Notes: a model not told the origin generated them from the letters alone. Shown: positions 18,369 to 27,060, counted from the first letter of the stretch. The stretch is DNA of 64,000 nucleotides from JABMNT01 sp048262655 (GCA_048262655.1 JBLXEY010000005.1:124001-188000), one strand, 5' to 3'. Numbers and translations: made by a program.

Positions 18369-19328
18369 CTAAATATTACCGTACATGCTGTTGCGTATCA
18401 TCGTAAATCCTTTGATCAGGTCAGTAATTCCGTCATCTAGAGAAAATTCTGGCAGGAAGCCTGTGGCTTCGATCTTTTCATTGGACACGATGTAATCGCG
18501 TTTATCTGGGTCTTCGCCAATTTCAGCATCCATGAACACAAACTTTGGCAATTGCTTGTGAATGCGTTCACATAGTTCCCGCTTAGATAAATTTGCCGCA
18601 GATAGGCCAACGTTATAAGGCCCGCCACGCATTGCTTCGAAATGATCCAAACCATGCATAAACGCCCGAGTCACATCACGTACATGGATATAATTGCGCT
18701 TAAAATGCCCTTCAAACAGAACAACCGCCCGATCATAAACAGCGCGATAAACGAAATCATTGACCAACAAATCTAGCCGCATGCGAGGTGCCATGCCAAA
18801 TACAGTCGCAAGACGGAAGCTAATCGTATTTTCTCGCTGCAGTGCGCGCGCTTCTACTTCAACTTTATGCTGTCCATATAAAGACAACGGTCGCAATGGC
18901 GATTCTTCCGTACAATATTTACCTTCTTCACCTATACCATAGCCACTGTTCGTTATAGGCACTAAAACCCATTGATCATTAGATAAATTATCATATAGCT
19001 CAAGCTGCGCATCTAGATTGGTGCTCGTTGCCCCGACCGGATCTTTTGAACAAATAGGCGCGCCAACAAGTGCCGCTAAAGGAATAATAATATCGCATCC
19101 CTTTATAAGCTCCTTAACCAAGGCAGTATCACGCGCATCCCCATTTACGATGCTAAAATTTGGGTTTGCACAACAACTCGCAAGAGAATTTTGCTTGAAC
19201 ATAAAATTGTCCAAAACCGTGACTTGATACCCCCGCTCCAATAGCTCAGGAACCATTATAGACCCAAGGTAGCCTGCGCCACCCGTTACCAATACAGATC
19301 GTTTTTCATTCATATTTATCTCTAACAC
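18369..19328 (-). CDS. extended SDR, NAD-dependent sugar epimerase/reductase
   Basis: A 319 aa SDR with Rossmann motif VTGGAGYLGSIMVPELLERG near residue 14, the PLAALVG loop, a Ser/Thr in PITNSGYG and the catalytic YGQHK pair. It likely reduces or epimerises the keto-sugar made by its neighbours, a position equivalent to ColC in colitose operons, but the specific step is unknown. The alternative ATG at codon 6 (MNEKRSVLV) is equally plausible as the start. 18 bases separate it from the ColD-like gene. Confidence 0.75.
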   Translation of the reverse strand: MLEINMNEKRSVLVTGGAGYLGSIMVPELLERGYQVTVLDNFMFKQNSLASCCANPNFSIVNGDARDTALVKELIKGCDIIIPLAALVGAPICSKDPVGATSTNLDAQLELYDNLSNDQWVLVPITNSGYGIGEEGKYCTEESPLRPLSLYGQHKVEVEARALQRENTISFRLATVFGMAPRMRLDLLVNDFVYRAVYDRAVVLFEGHFKRNYIHVRDVTRAFMHGLDHFEAMRGGPYNVGLSAANLSKRELCERIHKQLPKFVFMDAEIGEDPDKRDYIVSNEKIEATGFLPEFSLDDGITDLIKGFTMIRNSMYGNI

Positions 19329-19346
19329 TTTCTGAAAACGCAGGAT

Positions 19347-20516
19347 TTACGAGCAAGTTTTATCTGCTACTTCTCTAAATTTTTCGATTTGTGGAGCAAG
19401 GTCTTGTGGGTGGTTTCCGACGAAGAACCCGGAGTCATGGGCAATATCTGCATTGACGACTTTGTTGACCTCTTCAAAATCATAGTGCTGGATGACATCA
19501 TGGCGCAAAATATTCCCCCCCGTAATCATCCGGTAACCAATATCAGCCGCCTTTAAAGCAGTAAACAAGCGATCCCGATCTAGGTCTAATTTCGGGTTTA
19601 AGATAATCGGAAACGAAAAGGACGAGCTCAATCCATTTTCGCGCTGAATAATAAAACGCTCATCATTACCAAACAGTTTTTGAAATAATGCCAAGTTTTT
19701 CCGCCGGATTAATGTCATCTCCGGCAGTTTCCCCAGCTGTTTCAAACCAATGGCACCACTGAATTCAATTGGGCGCACGTTGTAACCGGGGAGAATGAAA
19801 CGGTAGGCCTCATAAAAATCTTTGCTACGACTTTCTAAAACAGGAGAGTCATCGGGTAATTCGCGGGTCCAACCATGCGCTCGCATGGATAGCGCCAAAT
19901 GATAGAGCTCCTCATCATTCGTCAGGATCATTCCCCCTTCCATCGTCGCAATATGATGCGAATAAAAGAAGCTAAAGGTATTCATATCCCCAAAAGTGCC
20001 CGTTTTCTGTCCGTTAAGCTCGGCATCAGCAGACTCGCAATTGTCTTCCATAAAATAGAGGCCGTGCTTATCAGCAAACGCTTTCATCACATCCAAGGCT
20101 GCAGGATTCCCGAGAATCGAAACACCAACAATCATTTTGGTGTTCGGCGTTAGCGCATCTTCGAGTTGAGAGACATCAATATTCAATGTATCGAGCTCAA
20201 CATCTACGATTTTCATCTTGAGCCCATATTGCTGAAGTGGGTGATATGTCGTCGCCCATGCAATCGCCGGAACAATCACTTCGTCACCACGTTTTAAGGG
20301 ATTTTCTTTCTTATAAAACAGACTGGCGACAGCAACCAAATTAGCGGAAGATCCTGAATTGACCATGACGCCATATTTCATTGAAAAATAACCTGCGAAA
20401 GCCTTTTCAAATTCAGCAACCTTTGAACTCATCGTAAAACGATCAGACTCGATGACAGCACTTATCGCTGCATATTCATCCTCATCCCAAGATGTCGAAG
20501 CTAAATCATAAAACAT
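19347..20516 (-). CDS. PLP-dependent 3-dehydratase of the DegT family, ColD/RfbH-like
   Basis: A 389 aa aminotransferase-fold protein (NSGSSANLVAV at 53-63, EDNCESADAEL near 157). The Schiff-base lysine of ordinary sugar aminotransferases is replaced by histidine: the motif reads FFYSHHIATMEGG with His187-His188. This substitution marks the ColD/RfbH subgroup, where PLP (or PMP) drives removal of the C3 hydroxyl from a 4-keto-6-deoxy NDP-sugar. His188 has the same residue number as the catalytic His of E. coli ColD. The protein therefore probably generates a 3,6-dideoxy-4-keto sugar. Lacking a [2Fe-2S] Cys set, it looks ColD-like rather than RfbH-like. Confidence 0.8.
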   Translation of the reverse strand: MFYDLASTSWDEDEYAAISAVIESDRFTMSSKVAEFEKAFAGYFSMKYGVMVNSGSSANLVAVASLFYKKENPLKRGDEVIVPAIAWATTYHPLQQYGLKMKIVDVELDTLNIDVSQLEDALTPNTKMIVGVSILGNPAALDVMKAFADKHGLYFMEDNCESADAELNGQKTGTFGDMNTFSFFYSHHIATMEGGMILTNDEELYHLALSMRAHGWTRELPDDSPVLESRSKDFYEAYRFILPGYNVRPIEFSGAIGLKQLGKLPEMTLIRRKNLALFQKLFGNDERFIIQRENGLSSSFSFPIILNPKLDLDRDRLFTALKAADIGYRMITGGNILRHDVIQHYDFEEVNKVVNADIAHDSGFFVGNHPQDLAPQIEKFREVADKTCS

Positions 20517-20555
20517 AATTGACCATCAATTCACTTTCGTATTCACTAAATGGAT

Positions 20556-21626
20556 TTAGAAAGGCCCTTTAAACTGGCTTTGATAAGCAAGTTTGGCCCG
20601 CTCTGGCGATGGCTGCCAAGCAGCTTTACCGGGGTTCAGCATCGCATAAACCTTTGCTGCAATCGTTGCAGGGTTAGGATAAAAGGCATCTTCAATCCGG
20701 GGCGATGTCGGGCATGTAGTTGGCGCAAATCCCATGCGTGCCATCTGAACAGGCTTAGATAATGTGTCTGCCTCAGCGATTGAAGCCAGAATTTCTGCGC
20801 TCATTCCGCAGGCCGTCCAAGCATTATCGACAACCAACAAACGGCCAGTTTTTTCTGCTGACATTTTGATTGTTTCAATATCGAGCGGTTTCAACCAAAT
20901 CGGGTCAATCACTTCAACGCTGACCCCCTCTTCCGCTAACAGTTCGCGTGCCCTCATGCATTCTGGCACCATATTCGAAATACCAACCAACGTCAGGTCC
21001 GTGCCCTCCGCGCAAACCCGGGCTTTCCCCGGTTTAACCTCGTAAAGTTCTGTCGGCACATACGCTTCCGTATAATAAAGCAGGCGGTGCTCTGTAAAGA
21101 TGACGGGGTTATTGTCCCGAATAGCCGCAATCATACATCCTTTCGCGTCATACGCATTAGAAGGGGCAACGACTTTCAAGCCCGGGATATGTGCAAATAA
21201 TGAATACAACGCTTGAGAATGCTGCGGCCCCTGCCCCCAAGACTTTCCAATAATAGCGCGTTCGACCATCGGTGCCATCAATTGACCACCATACATATAA
21301 TGAGTCTTGGCTGCCATATTGATCAGTTGGTTCATACACAACAAAAGGAAGTCCTGCCGGATATGCACGTGGATCGGACGCATACCTGCCATCGCGGCGC
21401 CAACAGCAAACCCTGTCATTGAGTCTTCCGATAGCGGCGTTGAGAATGCTCGATCTTTGCCATATTTTTCGGACAACCCGCGGGTCGTACCTTGGATGGC
21501 AATATGGTCATCCAAATCAATGCCAAACGTAAAGACATCATCATCACGCGCCATTTCTTGATCGACGGCTTCCAGAAGCGCGTCGGCGTAACCCAATAAG
21601 CGTTGTTGGTCAATCGGCATAGACAT
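20556..21626 (-). CDS. TPP-dependent E1 component, beta subunit
   Basis: Transketolase-type pyrimidine-binding subunit of a pyruvate-dehydrogenase-like E1 enzyme. The body runs LGYADALLEAVDQEMARDD, STPLSEDSMTGFAVGAAMAGMRPI, GQGPQHSQALYSLFAHIPGLKVVAPS and the C-terminal transketolase domain (VEVIDPIWLKPLD). The open frame extends back to 21671 inside the alpha-subunit gene. I prefer the ATG at 21626 (MSMPIDQQR), which keeps a short overlap with the alpha stop at 21610; 21620 and 21671 are alternatives. No E2 or E3 gene is present in the window, so the pair may transfer a two-carbon unit to a small molecule or keto-sugar. Confidence 0.8.
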   Translation of the reverse strand: MSMPIDQQRLLGYADALLEAVDQEMARDDDVFTFGIDLDDHIAIQGTTRGLSEKYGKDRAFSTPLSEDSMTGFAVGAAMAGMRPIHVHIRQDFLLLCMNQLINMAAKTHYMYGGQLMAPMVERAIIGKSWGQGPQHSQALYSLFAHIPGLKVVAPSNAYDAKGCMIAAIRDNNPVIFTEHRLLYYTEAYVPTELYEVKPGKARVCAEGTDLTLVGISNMVPECMRARELLAEEGVSVEVIDPIWLKPLDIETIKMSAEKTGRLLVVDNAWTACGMSAEILASIAEADTLSKPVQMARMGFAPTTCPTSPRIEDAFYPNPATIAAKVYAMLNPGKAAWQPSPERAKLAYQSQFKGPF

Positions 21627-22581
21627 GATCCCATAATTCATCGGTTTCTGGGAACGGACTGTTTTCAGCAAATAGCTCAGCTGCGACTATATTTGCACTT
21701 ATCTCTTTATCAATTTGCGCCCGGTCATCAGCTTCCAACATCTCAGCCAAACGAACCACCTGATCATCCTCAAGCCAGTAGGCCATCTCTTCACGGGATC
21801 GGTAACCCGCGTCGAAATCTTCATTGGGTCCTACGTGCTGGCGCCAACGATAGGTATGACATTCCATAAATTGCGGGCCGGACCCAGTCCGTAATTTGGC
21901 AATTGCATCCCCCGCTTTCTTATGAATCTCAAAAATATCCATATTCTCGACAACACCAGATTCTATGCCAAACCCTTCAACCTTAGAAACCAAACTGTTA
22001 TGGCTCCAGCGGTTTTCCAGAGGTGTATGAATGGCCATACCGTTGTTCTCGCAAACGAACAGAATAGGAAGTTTATGGAGCGCAGAGAAATTCAACGTTT
22101 CGTAAAACACACCTTCTTCCGTCGCGCCATCGCCGAAAAAGCACGCGATAACCTGTCCCTTATTTTCCCGTTTGTACCGCCAGGCATAGCCCATCGCCAA
22201 GGGGATATTAGTCGAGACGACAGCAGAACAACCAAGGATATTTTGCGACATGTCGATCATGTGCATCGAACCACCTTTACCCCGCGCACAACCGTCAACT
22301 TTACCATATAATTCAGCCATAAATCGATTAAGATCGCCACCCTTTGCTAGATAGAGGGCGTGTCCACGGTAGGTCCCAACGACCGCGTCGTCAGAGTTCA
22401 GATTATCACAAACCCCAACAGAAACAGCCTCTTGTCCAATCGATAGATGAACAGGACTCTTGATTTTATCGCTCGGATATATTTCAGCAACGCGTTCTTC
22501 AACATCCCGAATTTGTTTAACCGAATGGTAAAGCCGTTTAACATCGGATAAAACTGGCTGAGCCCCCTTTGAATCACCCAT
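21610..22581 (-). CDS. TPP-dependent E1 component, alpha subunit
   Basis: A 323 aa E1-alpha-like protein. The TPP motif begins at GDGATEEG (residues 150-157) and ends at CENN (177-180). HLSIGQEAVSVGVC near 45 and the GSMHMIDMSQNILGCSAVVSTNIPLAMG segment match pyruvate/acetoin dehydrogenase E1 alpha. In this sugar operon, followed immediately by the beta subunit, it probably forms a heterotetramer that decarboxylates a 2-oxo acid. Acyl transfer to a 4-keto-3,6-dideoxy sugar, as in branched-sugar pathways, is a hypothesis from context. An ordinary dehydrogenase role would need E2/E3 encoded elsewhere. Confidence 0.82.
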   Translation of the reverse strand: MGDSKGAQPVLSDVKRLYHSVKQIRDVEERVAEIYPSDKIKSPVHLSIGQEAVSVGVCDNLNSDDAVVGTYRGHALYLAKGGDLNRFMAELYGKVDGCARGKGGSMHMIDMSQNILGCSAVVSTNIPLAMGYAWRYKRENKGQVIACFFGDGATEEGVFYETLNFSALHKLPILFVCENNGMAIHTPLENRWSHNSLVSKVEGFGIESGVVENMDIFEIHKKAGDAIAKLRTGSGPQFMECHTYRWRQHVGPNEDFDAGYRSREEMAYWLEDDQVVRLAEMLEADDRAQIDKEISANIVAAELFAENSPFPETDELWDHVYAD

Positions 22582-22611
22582 TTCAGATGACTCGGGGAGA
22601 AAGCAGTATGA

Positions 22612-24108
22612 TCACGCTAGCTCCTCCTGTCCTTCGAGTATCTTTCTTCGCAATCGTTTACTCGACATTTCGACAATGTGATCACGCGTTTCCTTGCCAA
22701 ACTCCTGAGCAACCATATCCAGGTAACGCTTTGATTCGAAATAAGTATTAAAAGCTTCATCCCGAAACTTCAAGACGGCATCCGACCCGACTTTTTCTGT
22801 CGCCAGCGGAAAGCAATCATAACTATGCTGCGAATATCCAGACCACAATTCAGGAAGAGGCCAATTGTTTAATTCCGCTGTTTTGTGCAAGGGAGATCCC
22901 GGATAAGCCATCGCTGAGTAAAAATTAGAAAATTCGCAGTTCAGCTCGAGCGCGAGGTCAAGCGTTGCTTGCATAGACTGCAAATCATCATCAGGCAGTC
23001 CAAATATATAGTTACCAAGAACCTTTATACCCGCCCCTTGGATCATTCTAACAACGTTCACAATGTCGTTCTCTTTAAGAGCCTTATCGGATCCATCTCT
23101 TACATGTTCAGAGCCCGATTCTATGCCCAATGCGATCCACTGAATACCCGCGTCTCTCATGAGTTTTAAAATATCAGGCGTAACGGTATCTACACGTGCA
23201 TATGCCCAAAAATTCAGTCCCTTGAGCCCGGTATCAATAATACCCTGGCATATGGCACGAACATGCTTGTCATTCAAAACAAACATTTCATCGACAATTT
23301 TAAATGTCTTTACACCATACTTGTCATGAAGTTTTTTGATTTCGGCAACAACAGCTGCTGGGGAACGCATTCTGTATCGATTGGCATCAAACGGAGAATT
23401 AATACAGCAAAAACTGCATTTGTAGGGACATCCAAGCGATGTATAGATTGATGCGTAAGGCATCCGGCTTTCCAGATTTCCAAAGCACTGCCAGTTATGT
23501 GCTCTATATTTTTGCACAGGTAACAAATCCCAGACATCGCCGTGGAGATCTGCATCCAAATCCTTAATAAGTGGAGCAGGAGGATTAATGATCGCATCAT
23601 CTTCCTTACGCCAAACCAGACCTTGCACACCCTCAAATCTGCAATTATCATCTTCAAGAGCCTGTAGAAGCTGGACAATAGTTTCAGGCCCCTCTCCTTT
23701 ACAAGCAAAATCAACAGCTTCGTCTGCCATTGTTCGCTCTGGCAGTGCTGATACGTGTCCACCCACAATGATTATTCGACGATCTTCATTAACTTCTTTA
23801 ATCGCTCTACAGGCTTCACCCGCACCCGTCATCTGCTGAGTAGAGGCAGAAGGCTGATGGCCAAAAACGACCATACCGACAAGCCGAGGGTTGCGTTCTT
23901 CGACATGTTTGGCAATTGAGTTTGCATCCATGTTCTCAGCCTCGGAATCCAGTATTTCGACACTAAATTGCCGGTCTCTGACATAACCGCCGATGAGCCG
24001 ACACCACAAAGGTGGCTCTACTGCCGTTAATTCTAGGCCGAGTTCCTGATAAATTTTTTCGCGCCCACCAGGATTAATAAGCAGCAGGTCTAGCGGTTCA
24101 ATTCCCAT
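22612..24108 (-). CDS. cobalamin-dependent radical SAM protein (class B architecture)
   Basis: A 498 aa protein with an N-terminal B12-binding-like domain (about residues 8-150, IIIVGGHVSALPE) and a radical SAM domain whose [4Fe-4S] motif is C227-x3-C231-x2-C234 (CPYKCSFC). The later GIESGSEHVRDG and GLPDDDLQSMQATLDLA segments are typical of Elp3/MiaB-type TIM barrels. The B12 domain lacks an obvious DxHxxG motif, which is common in this class. Many relatives are C-methyltransferases, so sugar or lipid methylation is a guess. It lies 30 bases upstream of the E1 alpha gene in the operon. Confidence 0.8.
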   Translation of the reverse strand: MGIEPLDLLLINPGGREKIYQELGLELTAVEPPLWCRLIGGYVRDRQFSVEILDSEAENMDANSIAKHVEERNPRLVGMVVFGHQPSASTQQMTGAGEACRAIKEVNEDRRIIIVGGHVSALPERTMADEAVDFACKGEGPETIVQLLQALEDDNCRFEGVQGLVWRKEDDAIINPPAPLIKDLDADLHGDVWDLLPVQKYRAHNWQCFGNLESRMPYASIYTSLGCPYKCSFCCINSPFDANRYRMRSPAAVVAEIKKLHDKYGVKTFKIVDEMFVLNDKHVRAICQGIIDTGLKGLNFWAYARVDTVTPDILKLMRDAGIQWIALGIESGSEHVRDGSDKALKENDIVNVVRMIQGAGIKVLGNYIFGLPDDDLQSMQATLDLALELNCEFSNFYSAMAYPGSPLHKTAELNNWPLPELWSGYSQHSYDCFPLATEKVGSDAVLKFRDEAFNTYFESKRYLDMVAQEFGKETRDHIVEMSSKRLRRKILEGQEELA

Positions 24109-24144
24109 TGAGATGAGTTCTCCAGAAGTTTCCGATAAGGAATA

Positions 24145-24864
24145 CTATTTTCTTCGCCAAAACCAAAGCTCGCGAAAAAATTGAAACATATATGCGGCTC
24201 CCCAGCGCCACACCTGAAGCTTTCGTTCTCCGCCAATTCGCTCAGGTTCGCCGACAGCAATTTCCGCAATCTTCATGCCCTGTTTGGCTGCACGAACCGA
24301 CATCAATGGCTCCCAGCTTATCAACGTTCCGAATAATCGTTCAGGCAGTTCGTAAGATTCCGACTTGTCCAAATCAAGGCTATAAATTATCTCTTTTCTG
24401 AATGCGCGATAGATGACCAAAGCATCCGTGTAGGATCCGCCATGTAGAACATTCACTACGCGGGTAAACACCCAGTTTCCTATTCCAGTAAGAAAATCGT
24501 CATCATCGCTCGTCGCATCGTCTAAATATCTAGAACCAATTACTAAATCATTCCCCTCACGCATTTTTTGGATCATATCCGGTAGAAATTCCATAGGACA
24601 ATTGCCATCCGGGCTAACAGTAATAATGATATCACCCTCCAACATTGACAAAGTCTCCAAATACGCGAAACGGATGCCTTTCTGTTTTTGTACATAAACG
24701 TCGTAACCGTGATCTCGTGCCCATTCGATTGTACCATCCGAAGAGCCCCCATCAACAATCAGGATTTGATCTACCCAAGAGGGATCAATCTGTGGCATGA
24801 TGACTTTAATGCCATCGACCTCATTCAGAGTTAAGGCAAGCAACGTAACTTTTTGTTTTGCCAT
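24145..24864 (-). CDS. family 2 glycosyltransferase, DPM1-like
   Basis: A GT-A fold enzyme of about 239 aa. LLALTLNEVDGIKVIMPQID, ILIVDGGSSDGTIEWA and the metal-binding region TVSPDGNCP match polyprenyl-phosphate mannosyltransferase-like GT2 proteins; the DxD position reads SPDGN. GSRYLDDATSDDDDFLTGIGN and VRAAKQGMKIAEIAVGEPER are also typical. The frame stays open to 24948, but the conserved domain starts at the ATG at 24864 (MAKQKVTLLAL), so I use that start. Acceptor and donor are unknown; it may build the lipid-linked donor used by the YfhO-like protein. Confidence 0.75.
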   Translation of the reverse strand: MAKQKVTLLALTLNEVDGIKVIMPQIDPSWVDQILIVDGGSSDGTIEWARDHGYDVYVQKQKGIRFAYLETLSMLEGDIIITVSPDGNCPMEFLPDMIQKMREGNDLVIGSRYLDDATSDDDDFLTGIGNWVFTRVVNVLHGGSYTDALVIYRAFRKEIIYSLDLDKSESYELPERLFGTLISWEPLMSVRAAKQGMKIAEIAVGEPERIGGERKLQVWRWGAAYMFQFFRELWFWRRK

Positions 24865-25010
24865 CAAAAACCACTCACAACTATTTGAAAACCGTATACA
24901 GAGCCATAAAATTTCGTGGAAAATGACAGTCCTTGCAATGGCCGTCAAGTATATCGAAAATGCGCAGTGCCGTCGGTCGCGTTAGATATTTTTCCATTAC
25001 TTTATAGGCG

Positions 25011-26000
25011 TCAAATCTCTGTACTACTTATTATTTTTGATCCTTGGTCATCAATATCGAATTCGACCTCAATTAAGCGATGAAGGGCCTTTCGGACTTT
25101 AGCTCTTTTTTCCGGTTCGACAAAAAATAGCATGAAACCGCCTCCGCCAGCACCTAGAATCTTACCACCAAGGGCACCAGCCGCCATCGCGGCCTCCATA
25201 ATTTCGTCTAATGCTGGCGTCGTAATTTCATTCGCCAATTCGCGTTTTAGTTTCCAGGCATCATTCAACATATGGCCGATATCAGTAATGGGTGTACTGG
25301 GTGTTTCAATAATCTCTACGGCTTCGTCGACCATTTCCATCATCCGATGAATTTGGGTTTGGCGCTTCCCAAAATTAGCAATTTGTTTCTCTGCGATTTC
25401 AGAGGCAAATCGGTAATAACCTGAAAAAACCAACATCAGATTACTCACCAATTCCTGCCGTCGTTCATTTGAGACCATAAGGGGCTTAATACCAAATGAA
25501 TTGTCGGTATTAAAATCGATTTGATTTAGCCCTCCATGTGCGGCCCAAACTTGGTCTTGTGAGCCGACGTACTCTTTTAGCAGATCTCTTTCGATGTGAA
25601 TTGCCGCATCAGCAAGTTCTTCCTTCGTAGTTTCTTGTCCATAAAACGACTTTACAAGATGAATTAAACCCACGGTAAACGAAGAACTCGATCCCAGCCC
25701 GGCACGTGCGGGCAGATCTCCATCGTGATGGATTTGAAGCCCAACTTCAGGAGGTAAATATTCAAGAACTCCCCGAATTGCAGGGTGCTGTATCTCATCT
25801 ACAGAGCTAACAAGTTCAATCTTCGAATGGACGATGCGATGACGGTGCTCAAAAAAGGGGGGCAATTCACGCATCGAAATATAGCAATGCTTGTCGATTG
25901 CCATCCCAACCACTTTTCCGCCATGTTCACAATACCATTCAGGATAATCTGATCCGCCCCCAAACAGGGATATACGAAAGGGAGTTCGTGAAAAAATCAA
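25011..26000 (-). CDS. GHMP sugar kinase, HddA-like
   Basis: A 329 aa kinase. N-terminal FSRTPFRISLFGGGSDYPEWY, the GHMP ATP-binding loop LPARAGLGSSSSFTVGLIHL (around residue 95) and the C-terminal ILGAGGGGFMLFFVEPEKR are all present. The type is common in surface-sugar clusters and is often assigned as D-glycero-alpha-D-manno-heptose-7-phosphate kinase. With the HddC-like nucleotidyltransferase at the operon's end it suggests a GDP-heptose precursor. No GmhA isomerase or GmhB phosphatase lies in the window, so fucose- or other sugar-kinase activity remains possible. First gene of the sugar operon. Confidence 0.75.
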   Translation of the reverse strand: MIFSRTPFRISLFGGGSDYPEWYCEHGGKVVGMAIDKHCYISMRELPPFFEHRHRIVHSKIELVSSVDEIQHPAIRGVLEYLPPEVGLQIHHDGDLPARAGLGSSSSFTVGLIHLVKSFYGQETTKEELADAAIHIERDLLKEYVGSQDQVWAAHGGLNQIDFNTDNSFGIKPLMVSNERRQELVSNLMLVFSGYYRFASEIAEKQIANFGKRQTQIHRMMEMVDEAVEIIETPSTPITDIGHMLNDAWKLKRELANEITTPALDEIMEAAMAAGALGGKILGAGGGGFMLFFVEPEKRAKVRKALHRLIEVEFDIDDQGSKIISSTEI

Positions 26001-26134
26001 ATTGGGCCCCTAGAAAATTGTGCATGGAAGACAGCAGGTTAGCGTTCCGTAAGCCTAAATAATAAATGCCGCCATTCCAAGCCCTAAGGTTACCAGAGCA
26101 TGTCACTTCAAAACGGCTTATTGTGACATCCAGC

Positions 26135-26593
26135 TCAATCTCGATGGTATGGGTGGCCGGACAGAATGCATTGGGCACGATAGATTTGTTCGGTGATCAG
26201 TCCTCGCACCAGCATATGGGGCCAGGTTTGTTTGCCGAGGCAGAGTCTTAGCTGGCAACTCTCCAATAACGACGCATCGAGACCATCCGCGCCGCCGATC
26301 ATAAAGGCCATATCTCGGATACCATGATCGCGCCAGTGTCCGAGCTTTGATGCGAACTCTCGGCTGGTCAGGTTTTTGCCTTTTTCGTCCAATGCAATGC
26401 GCACAGCACCGTCAGGAACTGCGCTCTCCAGCAAGCTGGCTTCACGGCGCTTTAATTCTGGCCCCGAAACGGCTTTCTTTTCTTCGACTTCTCGCAGTTC
26501 AAAAGGAAACGTAATTCGTTTGCGATAGAGGTCAAACAGCTCTCGCTCCGGCCCGGGTTTCGCCCGGCCGACGGCAATCAATGTCAGACGCAT
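26135..26593 (-). CDS. rlmH: 23S rRNA (pseudouridine1915-N3)-methyltransferase
   Basis: SPOUT-class methyltransferase of 152 aa that modifies helix 69 of 23S rRNA in the 70S ribosome. The knot region is clear: RIALDEKGKNLTSREFA, FMIGGADGLD and the C-terminal LGKQTWPHMLVRGLITEQIYRA with a terminal HPYHRD typical of RlmH. It follows rsfS by 41 bases and is the last housekeeping gene before the sugar island. Confidence 0.97.
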   Translation of the reverse strand: MRLTLIAVGRAKPGPERELFDLYRKRITFPFELREVEEKKAVSGPELKRREASLLESAVPDGAVRIALDEKGKNLTSREFASKLGHWRDHGIRDMAFMIGGADGLDASLLESCQLRLCLGKQTWPHMLVRGLITEQIYRAQCILSGHPYHRD

Positions 26594-26634
26594 GGCGGCT
26601 CCTTTATGGCTACCAGCGGATCAGGTTTTGCCCG

Positions 26635-27060
26635 TCAGGCGGGGGCCATACCTGCGGTTTCGGATGCTGATGCGACCGGAGCCGTCCAGATTTTTTCCAG
26701 ACTGTAGAAATCTCTGACTTCTGGTCTGAACAGGTGAATGATAACGTCACCCGCATCAATCAGGACCCAATCGCATTGGGGAGCACCTTCAATTGCGATC
26801 CCCTTAACACCTTCGGTCTTTAAATTGCGTTGAATATGATCGGTCATCGCACCAACGTGTCTTTGCGATGTGCCCGTGGCAACAACCAGATAATCAGCGA
26901 TTTCGGTTTTGCCTTCCAAATCGACAACAACGATGTCCTCAGCCTTGTCGTCATCGAGATATGCTTCCACGAATTTGAGCACTTCATCTCCATTCGGGAT
27001 CGCGTTTTGACTTTGGGGTATGAGTTTAGTCCTTCCTTGGTTTATGTACATCTGCTTCAA
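26635..27060 (-). CDS. rsfS: ribosomal silencing factor
   Basis: RsfS/Iojap protein that binds L14 and blocks subunit joining in starvation. Core features are LDDDKAEDIVVVDLEGKTEIADYLVVATGTSQRHVGAM and CDWVLIDAGDVIIHLF. The frame opens with TTG at 27060, directly after the nadD stop, and an ATG lies at 27051. However, the best Shine-Dalgarno (AAGGAAGG, 27038-27031) points to an in-frame ATA at 27021, which would give a protein starting just before the conserved domain. The start is therefore unsettled. An Ala-rich tail follows the domain. Confidence 0.94.
   Translation of the reverse strand: MKQMYINQGRTKLIPQSQNAIPNGDEVLKFVEAYLDDDKAEDIVVVDLEGKTEIADYLVVATGTSQRHVGAMTDHIQRNLKTEGVKGIAIEGAPQCDWVLIDAGDVIIHLFRPEVRDFYSLEKIWTAPVASASETAGMAPA

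Noticed and set aside
20556..22581. Ordinary pyruvate dehydrogenase genes
   Set aside because: No E2, E3 or lipoyl domain nearby, and the genes sit inside a surface-sugar operon. Not excluded, but less likely.
25939..26178. 79-codon minus-strand ORF between the GHMP kinase and rlmH
   Set aside because: It overlaps both real genes, lacks motifs and has no ribosome-binding site. The 134-base gap is better read as non-coding.
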